Positions 58,717 through 64,000 of a DNA stretch of 64,000 nucleotides are shown piece after piece. The notes under the pieces were generated by a model. That model was not told the origin of the DNA and did not search any database. It saw only the letters and a list, made by a program, of their open reading frames with translations. Both the position numbers and the translations under genes were made by a program. The DNA lies in the NCBI RefSeq assembly GCF_000376565.1, contig NZ_BARG01000038.1:248001-312000 (forward strand), in the 5' to 3' direction. Source of the DNA: Streptomyces hokutonensis. GTDB lineage: Bacteria; Actinomycetota; Actinomycetes; Streptomycetales; Streptomycetaceae. Position 1 is the stretch's first letter. Each line of letters opens with the position of its first letter.

Positions 58717-59648
58717 TTGGCTGTCTCCTTGGCAGTGCGGGCGGCCATGCGTTCCGCGGTGCGCAGGGCGGCCGAGGTCATGATGTCGAGGTTTCCGGCG
58801 TAGGCGGGGAGGTAGTGGGCGGCACCCTCGACCTCCAGGAACACCGAGACCTTGAGCAGCTCGCCCGCGCCCGGCGCGAGGGTGCGCAGCGGGTCGTCGG
58901 CCGCCACCTTGTCGTACTGCACCTGCTGCTTGAGGCGGTAGCCGGGCACGTACGCCTGGACGCGGCCGACCATCTCCTCGACGGACGCGGTGACCGCCTC
59001 GGTCGCGCAGTCGGAGACCAGGCAGTGCACGGTGTCCCGCATGATCAGCGGGGGTTCCGCGGGGTTGAGGACGATGATCGCCTTGCCGCGTGCGGCGCCG
59101 CCGACCGCCTCGATGGCCTGGGAGGTGGTCTCGGTGAACTCGTCGATGTTCGCGCGGGTGCCGGGGCCGGCGGAGCGGGAGGCGATGGACGCGACGATCT
59201 CGCCGTAGTGGACCGGTGACACGGCGCCCACGGCGGCGACGATCGGGATCGTGGCCTGGCCGCCGCAGGTGACCATGTTGACGTTCGGGGCGTCGAGGTG
59301 GGCCTCGCCGTTGACCGGCGGGACGACGTACGGGCCGATGGCGGCCGGGGTGAGGTCGACGAGGGCGCGGCCCAGGGGCCGTAGGACCTCTTCGTGGTGG
59401 CGGTGGGCGCCTGCCGAGGTGGCGTCGAAGACGAGGTCCACGTCGGCGAACTCGTCCAGTTTGACGAGTCCTTCGACGCCCTCGTGGGTGGTGGCGACCT
59501 TGAGGCGGCGGGCGCGGGCCAGGCCGTCGGAGTCCGGGTCGATGCCGGCCAGTGCGGCGATCTCCAGGGTCTCGGAGAGGCGCAGGACCTTGATCAGGAG
59601 GTCGGTGCCTATGTTGCCTGAGCCGATGATGGCGACCTTGGTCGTCAC
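58713..59648 (-). CDS. mhpF: Acetaldehyde dehydrogenase (acetylating)
   Basis: Converts acetaldehyde, NAD and CoA to acetyl-CoA and partners the aldolase. It has 311 residues. NAD motif VAIIGSGNIGTDL is at residues 5-17; the catalytic Cys is in VNMVTCGGQATIPIVAAV; GPGTRANIDEFTETTS and VPGYRLKQQVQYDK are family signatures. Its GTG start (59648) overlaps the hydratase stop by 4 bp, and its own stop overlaps the aldolase start, so the three enzymes are made together. Proteins of this length are about 310-320 residues. Confidence 0.95.
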   Translation of the reverse strand: MTTKVAIIGSGNIGTDLLIKVLRLSETLEIAALAGIDPDSDGLARARRLKVATTHEGVEGLVKLDEFADVDLVFDATSAGAHRHHEEVLRPLGRALVDLTPAAIGPYVVPPVNGEAHLDAPNVNMVTCGGQATIPIVAAVGAVSPVHYGEIVASIASRSAGPGTRANIDEFTETTSQAIEAVGGAARGKAIIVLNPAEPPLIMRDTVHCLVSDCATEAVTASVEEMVGRVQAYVPGYRLKQQVQYDKVAADDPLRTLAPGAGELLKVSVFLEVEGAAHYLPAYAGNLDIMTSAALRTAERMAARTAKETAK

Positions 59649-60478
59649 TTGCCGTTCCCTTCCGTGGCGAAGCGGACCCGTACCGAGCCCAGGTCCGAGA
59701 TGTGCGCCTCGAAGGTGTCTCCGGGCGCGGCCGGGGTCATCGGGCCGAGGGCGCCGGTCAGCACGAGGTCGCCCGCGCGCAGCGGGTCGCCCCGCTCGGC
59801 GAGGGCCGAGGCCAGCCAGACCGCCGCGGTGAGAGGGCTGCCGAGACAGTCGGCGCCGGTGCCCTCGGAGACGGTCTCGCCGTCCCTGCTCATGGTCATC
59901 GTGACCGCGCGCAGGTCCACGGCGGTCAGCGGTACGGGCGTGCCGCCCAGGACGTACAGACCGCAGGAGGCGTTGTCGGCGACGGTGTCGACGAGGGAGA
60001 TCTCCCAGTTCCGCACCCGGCTGTCGACGATCTCCAGCGCGGGCAGCGCGAAGTCCACCGCGCGCAGCACGTCGACGATCGTGCACTCGGGATGCGGCAG
60101 GTCCCGGCCGAGGACCAGCGCGACCTCCGCCTCCACCTTCGGCTGGAGCAGCCGGCCCACGGGCACCTCGCCGCCGTCCGGCACCGCCATGTCGGCGAAC
60201 AGCGCCCCGAAGTCCGGCCGGTCCACGCCGAGTTGGCGCTGTACGGCGGGCGAGGTTAGGCCGATCTTGCGGCCGACGATACGGCGGCCGGCGTCCAGAC
60301 CGCGCCGGACGTTCAGCTGCTGCACGGCGTAGGCGGTCTCCAGGCCGCCTACGTCGAGCAGATCGCGTACGGGCGGACAGGCGACCCCGGTACGGGTGGC
60401 CTCCGCCAGCACGTCGGCCGCCTTGACCACGGCCGGGGACACGGCGTCCGGACGGGCGCCGTCGGGCACGGTGGGCAC
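59645..60478 (-). CDS. mhpD: 2-oxopent-4-enoate hydratase (2-keto-4-pentenoate hydratase)
   Basis: Hydrates 2-oxopent-4-enoate to 4-hydroxy-2-oxovalerate, feeding the aldolase. It has 277 residues from GTG 60478 with AGGAGG six bases ahead. Fumarylacetoacetase-superfamily text: RIVGRKIGLTSPAVQRQLGVDRPDFGALFADM, QPKVEAEVALVLGRDL (metal-binding Glu pair) and ALEIVDSRVRNWEISLVDTVADNASCG. It is first in the operon. No ring-cleavage dioxygenase or hydrolase that would make its substrate is present in the window. Confidence 0.94.
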   Translation of the reverse strand: MPTVPDGARPDAVSPAVVKAADVLAEATRTGVACPPVRDLLDVGGLETAYAVQQLNVRRGLDAGRRIVGRKIGLTSPAVQRQLGVDRPDFGALFADMAVPDGGEVPVGRLLQPKVEAEVALVLGRDLPHPECTIVDVLRAVDFALPALEIVDSRVRNWEISLVDTVADNASCGLYVLGGTPVPLTAVDLRAVTMTMSRDGETVSEGTGADCLGSPLTAAVWLASALAERGDPLRAGDLVLTGALGPMTPAAPGDTFEAHISDLGSVRVRFATEGNGK

Positions 60479-60549
60479 GGGTTACCTCCTGGGAGAGCAG
60501 TGCGGGTACACCCCTCGGTATAGACAGCATCCCCTCCAAGGGACAATCT

Positions 60550-60570
60550 TTGTTCCGTGACACGGAACAA
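60550..60570. promoter_or_regulatory. IclR operator overlapping the regulator's start codon
   Basis: Perfect 10-bp arms TTGTTCCGTG and CACGGAACAA about one central A. It begins 72 bp upstream of the hydratase start and spans the proposed GTG start (60557) of the divergent IclR gene. Confidence 0.78.
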
Positions 60571-61327
60571 CGCGGGCGGCAGCATGCTGGAGAAGGCCGC
60601 GCTCATCCTCGACTGCTTCAGTCCGAGCGGCGGACCGTACCGCCTGTCGGAACTTTCGGAGCGCACCGGACTGCCCAAGCCCACCGTCCACCGGCTGGCC
60701 GCCGACCTCGTCGGGCTGGGCTGGCTGGAGCGCTCGGGGCCGCGCTATCTGCTGGGCGCGAAGCTGTTCGAGCTGGGCTCGCTCGTGCCGCACCGGCGCG
60801 ATCTGCGCGAGACGGCCCTGCCCTTCCTCCAGGACCTGTTCGAGGCCACCCGCGAGACCATCCACCTCGGCGTCCGCGAGGGCATGGAGGTGGTCTACCT
60901 GGAACGCATCCACGGCCACGAGGCCCTGCGACTGCCCTCCCGCATCGGCGGCAGCCTTCCCCTGACCTGCACGGCGGTCGGCAAGGCCCTACTGGCCTTC
61001 TCCGGCGCCGAGTTGACGGAGGAGGTGCTGTCCCTACCGTTGCCGAGCCTCACCCCGCACTCGATCACCGATCCGGCCCGGCTGCGCACGGCCCTGGAGA
61101 AGATCCAGGTCTCCGGCCTCGCCTACGAGGAGCAGGAGGCGGCCTCGGGCGTGAGCTGCATCGCGGCCCCGGTGTTCGCCGGCGACAATGCGGTCGCCGC
61201 CCTCTCGGTCGCCGTACCGCGCACCCGCTTCCGGCCCGCCCAACTCGCCCCGGCGGTACGGACGGCGGCGCTCGGACTGTCCAGGGTGCTCAGGGGCGCA
61301 GGTGGCCCACGGTCTCCACTGTCCTAG
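60557..61327 (+). CDS. IclR-family transcriptional regulator of the meta-cleavage operon
   Basis: A 256-residue regulator, divergent from the hydratase operon. The winged helix reads MLEKAALILDCFSPSGGPYRLSELSERTGLPKPTVHRLAADLVGLGWLER; the effector domain follows (ETIHLGVREGMEVVYLERIHG, PLTCTAVGKALLAF, SGVSCIAAPVFAGDNAVAALSVAVP). GTG 60557 is kept because relatives have a short tail before the helix; a ribosome site is poorly placed (AAGGGA 14 bases upstream), so the message may be leaderless. ATG 60584 is the alternative. The operator covers the start, so binding would block its own expression. Confidence 0.92.
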   Translation: MTRNNAGGSMLEKAALILDCFSPSGGPYRLSELSERTGLPKPTVHRLAADLVGLGWLERSGPRYLLGAKLFELGSLVPHRRDLRETALPFLQDLFEATRETIHLGVREGMEVVYLERIHGHEALRLPSRIGGSLPLTCTAVGKALLAFSGAELTEEVLSLPLPSLTPHSITDPARLRTALEKIQVSGLAYEEQEAASGVSCIAAPVFAGDNAVAALSVAVPRTRFRPAQLAPAVRTAALGLSRVLRGAGGPRSPLS

Positions 61328-61392
61328 CGGCGAACCCGACCGTACACTGACAAGTCACGGTAACGGGGGCGTTGTTGAGCGGGGGGAGAACC

Positions 61393-62976
61393 ATGTCCGG
61401 GGACCAGTACGGCGGTTATCAGGGATACCAGGGAAATCAGGGGTATCAGGGCTTCGCCGTCCCACCCATGCCCACCTCACCTCCACCCGCGCCGCCGGAC
61501 CGACTCAGATCCGTCGCGGTCGGCCTCCTCAACCTCAGTGGCCTCGGCCTCGGTTACGCGCTGACGCGCCGCTGGCTGCTGATGGCCGTGTGCTGGGTCG
61601 CGACCGTCGTCCTGCTGCTGGTGGCGCTGCCCGCCGACCCTGACGGCGTCTCGGGCCCGCTCGTCGTGCTGTACGTCGTGTTCCTCGTGTTCGCCGCCGT
61701 CCACGGCGCGTTGGTCGGTCTGCGCACCCGGCTGGCCTGGCCCGCGGCCGCACCGATCGCCATCGTGCTGGGCCTGGTGCTGCTCGCCGTACCCGCCGGG
61801 GGAGTCGTGCTCTACGACAACGCCCGTGACGAGGCGACCCAGCAGATGCTCCTCGACCGGCTGGAGAAGGCCGACCAACTCGTGGCGGACAGCGGGAGGT
61901 TGTCGTTCTCCGCGGCCGAGCCCCACTACCGTCAGGCGCTGGCGGTGTACGACAACCTCACCACCGCGCACTCCGGTTCGCGGGCCGCAGGCAAGGTCCC
62001 CGACCGGCTGAAGACGTTCTACACGACGGTCGCCGGGGCCTATGCGCAGAAGAACTACTGTGACGCGATACCCCAGTTGAAGTATCTGCGGACCGTCCCC
62101 GGCACCATCGGCAAGAAGCAGCTGGGCACTCTGACCACCTGGCCGGACGACCGGCTGGCCACCTCCCTCTACGAATGCGCCTCCGCCTCGCTGGCCACGC
62201 AGAGCGCCGACTGGCCGACGAACTTCGGGGATCTGCTGTCCACGTTCCCGCAGTCGTCCCAGGCGGGCCAGGTCGAACCGGCCGTCAAGTCGGCCGTCAC
62301 CAAGGCGGCGCAGGGCGTAGGCGGCAGCCAACCGTGTGCGGCCGTCGAGCAGTTGAAGAGCCTCTCCTCCCAGATCGGGACCCTGGAGGGCGGACAGGCG
62401 GGCGTGGCCGACGAGCTGAGCGCCGACGCATCGCGGGCCGACGGCCAGGCCGGCGCCGGGGCCTATCAGTGCGGTGTCTCGCAGTACAAGTCGGGTGACT
62501 TCGACTCGGCGCTCTCCACGATGAACGACTTCGTGAAGAACAACACGCACGACAAGAACCGGGCCCGCGCCAAGAAGATCGCGATCGCCGCCGAGGTGGC
62601 CCAGACGGTCCCCGCCGCGGGCAAGAAGCTGCCGACGATGGCGTCCGGCGGCAGCATCTCCGTCACGGTCAAGAACGACAGCCCCGACGACATCACCGTC
62701 CTGTATACCGGACCGGTCACCGGCAGCTTCACGCTCAAGGCCTGCGGCAGCTGCACGACGTACTCCCTGTCCACCACCCTGCTGTCCGGGTTCAAGCCGT
62801 GCAGCGGCGGCAAGAACTACCCGCAGAAGACGATCAGTCTGCCGACCGGCACCACGTACTTCGTGCACCGGCCGGACAGTTCGACCGCGAGCCCGGCCTC
62901 GGACACGGCCAAGCTCAGGTCGGGCTACATCTACACGGAGTGCGCCTACGCCACGGGGTCCTTCGGCACCGGCTGA
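61393..62976 (+). CDS. Membrane protein with large extracytoplasmic domain, unknown function
   Basis: A 527-residue protein without a family I recognise. ATG 61393 follows GGGGGGAGA. The N-terminus has a short repeat (YQGYQGNQGYQG) and a Pro-rich stretch like cytoplasmic tails of actinobacterial membrane proteins. About four hydrophobic segments follow (AVGLLNLSGLGLGYAL, LLMAVCWVATVVLLLVAL, LVVLYVVFLVFAAVHGAL, IAIVLGLVLLAVPAGGVVLY). The rest lies outside or inside as one helical, TPR-like body (EPHYRQALAVYDNL, AYAQKNYCDAIPQLKYL, YQCGVSQYKSGDFDSALSTMNDF) and ends in a beta-like region with CGSCTTYSL. Paired Cys residues suggest an oxidised outer domain. Confidence 0.8.
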   Translation: MSGDQYGGYQGYQGNQGYQGFAVPPMPTSPPPAPPDRLRSVAVGLLNLSGLGLGYALTRRWLLMAVCWVATVVLLLVALPADPDGVSGPLVVLYVVFLVFAAVHGALVGLRTRLAWPAAAPIAIVLGLVLLAVPAGGVVLYDNARDEATQQMLLDRLEKADQLVADSGRLSFSAAEPHYRQALAVYDNLTTAHSGSRAAGKVPDRLKTFYTTVAGAYAQKNYCDAIPQLKYLRTVPGTIGKKQLGTLTTWPDDRLATSLYECASASLATQSADWPTNFGDLLSTFPQSSQAGQVEPAVKSAVTKAAQGVGGSQPCAAVEQLKSLSSQIGTLEGGQAGVADELSADASRADGQAGAGAYQCGVSQYKSGDFDSALSTMNDFVKNNTHDKNRARAKKIAIAAEVAQTVPAAGKKLPTMASGGSISVTVKNDSPDDITVLYTGPVTGSFTLKACGSCTTYSLSTTLLSGFKPCSGGKNYPQKTISLPTGTTYFVHRPDSSTASPASDTAKLRSGYIYTECAYATGSFGTG

Positions 62977-62991
62977 CGCGCGAGGGTCCGC

Positions 62992-64000
62992 TCAGAGCAG
63001 CGCCGGTGCGTGGAAGGTGCCGAGGCCGGTGGTCAGGTCGCGGTCCAGCCAGTAGCGGCGCGGCTCGGCGAGCATGACGGCGACGCTGACGCCGAGCAGG
63101 CCGGGGATCCTGGCCAGCTCGTCGTCGACGAAGCGCGCCAGGGCGGAGCGGTCGGTCACCAGGCCGGTGGCGAGCACCGACATGTCGCTGGCCACATGCG
63201 CGGCGAGCCGGGTCTGCGGGAGCTGGTCGATGCGGTGCATGACCTCGGGGGTAGCCCCCGGCGCGACCCGCAGGCGCAGGATGAACGCGGTCTGGAAGCC
63301 GAGCCACTCCGACACGATCTCCAGGCGCGGCTTGACCCATCCCTCGTCCAGGACCCGGCGGACGACGCGGTGCGCGGTGGAGGTGGCCAGGCCGGTGGCC
63401 CGCGAGACGCTCGCGGCGGAAACGCGGCTGTCCCGGAGCAGCTCGGCGATGACACCGCGCTCCGCCTCGCTCAGCGGCTTCGCCGGGGGTGTCGCGGTCG
63501 CGGTGCCCTCGGGGCGGGCGCCGGCGAGCTTCAGCAGCTCGGCGCGCTCGGTGTCCGTGAGGAACTGCGGGTCCCAGGTCCGGCCCCGGCGCAGCGTGCT
63601 GAGCGCGGGCAGCGCGTTGACGCGGCGGACACCGGGCACGGAGAACATCCGGTCGATCGCCTCGCTGGTCGCCGCCTCCGACGGGGCGTGCACGACGGCG
63701 TAGAGCGGGTAGTCGCCCGAGATCTGCGCCAGCAGCTGGAGATGGGGCAGGCCGCGGAGCCGGTGCAGGACGGCCAGGGGGCTCTCGCCGGTGATGTCCA
63801 GGAAGACGTGGACCGGCATCGCCGTGGAGTGGATGCCCCAGTCGGCCTGTCCGATCACGCGCACCATGCGGGCCTCGTGCAGGCGGTCGTAGCGCCGTTT
63901 GAGCGTGCTGGCGTCGGCGGCCAGGATCTCGCCGATGTCGTCCCAGGTGGCCCGGGGCGCCAGGTGCAGCGCGCCGATGAGGCGCCGGTCGAGCTCGTCG
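62992..64000 (-). CDS. Two-module Lrp/AsnC-type regulator (5' end outside window)
   Basis: At least 336 residues; the start lies beyond base 64000. Two Lrp/AsnC units are fused: a first helix-turn-helix at the window edge (DELDRRLIGALHLAPRATWDDIGEILAADASTLKRRYDRL) with its ligand half, then a second (LSEAERGVIAELLRDSRVSAASVSRATGLATSTAHRVVRRVLDEG) with a ligand half ending in RRYWLDRDL. Regulators of this double design occur in Streptomyces and usually respond to amino acids. Operon context is not visible. It is convergent with the membrane protein gene. Confidence 0.85.
   Translation of the reverse strand, partial: DELDRRLIGALHLAPRATWDDIGEILAADASTLKRRYDRLHEARMVRVIGQADWGIHSTAMPVHVFLDITGESPLAVLHRLRGLPHLQLLAQISGDYPLYAVVHAPSEAATSEAIDRMFSVPGVRRVNALPALSTLRRGRTWDPQFLTDTERAELLKLAGARPEGTATATPPAKPLSEAERGVIAELLRDSRVSAASVSRATGLATSTAHRVVRRVLDEGWVKPRLEIVSEWLGFQTAFILRLRVAPGATPEVMHRIDQLPQTRLAAHVASDMSVLATGLVTDRSALARFVDDELARIPGLLGVSVAVMLAEPRRYWLDRDLTTGLGTFHAPALL

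Noticed and set aside
1..64000. Mobile elements, integrases or tRNA attachment sites
   Set aside because: No transposase, integrase or tRNA was recognised, and no long direct repeat flanking a block was noticed.

Overview
The window looks like Streptomyces, or a very close actinomycete, chromosomal DNA. GC content is high, start codons are often GTG or TTG behind GGAGG-type ribosome sites, and the gene families are typical: sugar ABC permeases without a local ATPase, DUF397/XRE pairs, two PF04672-type methyltransferases, a SigB/F-type sigma factor, a c-di-AMP riboswitch and DasR-like sites. I saw no rRNA, tRNA, CRISPR array, insertion sequence or phage gene. The calls come from reading the sequence and recalling family motifs; no database search was run.

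Layout. 1-4.0 kb: sugar ABC transporter operon (two permeases, binding lipoprotein) divergent from a LacI-type regulator, with two operators between them. 4.1-7.0 kb: 6-phosphogluconate dehydrogenase, an endo/exonuclease/phosphatase-fold protein and a small secreted protein. 7.2-11.5 kb: a repeat-rich NlpC/P60 peptidase behind a c-di-AMP riboswitch, divergent from a DUF1996 protein with a C-terminal sorting signal. 11.6-15.5 kb: glyceraldehyde-3-phosphate dehydrogenase and a cold-shock group (CspA-like protein, DEAD-box helicase, small conserved protein). 15.8-23.6 kb: a one-module type I polyketide synthase that starts with its own CoA-ligase/ACP loading unit and ends in a thioesterase.

24.1-32.6 kb is a catabolic locus: class II aldolase, Lrp/AsnC regulator, acyl-CoA dehydrogenase, HSD10-like dehydrogenase, branched-chain 2-oxoacid dehydrogenase E1alpha/E1beta/E2, alpha/beta hydrolase and an XRE-cupin regulator. 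A shared AGGCAA-N6-TTGCCT-type site lies upstream of several of these units, so the XRE-cupin protein may govern the whole locus. 32.9-39.5 kb holds a sensor kinase/response regulator pair, an orphan receiver protein, a lipoprotein and an MMPL exporter. 39.7-43.6 kb holds a short-chain dehydrogenase and an NTF2-like protein divided by four copies of a 17-bp operator, a decayed CmcI-like gene, a triple-S1 protein and a GH5 cellulase. The cellulase carries the same operator as the sugar transporter 41 kb away.

43.8-50.6 kb is a signalling block: methyltransferase, DUF397, XRE regulator, anti-sigma-type ATPase, PP2C phosphatase, second methyltransferase, sigma factor and an unknown protein. 50.7-54.5 kb has two paralogous TetR regulators around an LmeA-like protein and an efflux pump. 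54.7-57.6 kb has a flippase-like membrane protein and a GH18 chitinase with DasR-like sites. 57.7-61.3 kb is a meta-cleavage lower pathway operon (hydratase, acetaldehyde dehydrogenase, 4-hydroxy-2-oxovalerate aldolase) under an IclR regulator whose operator covers its own start codon. The window ends with an unknown membrane protein and a two-module Lrp/AsnC-type regulator that runs off the edge.
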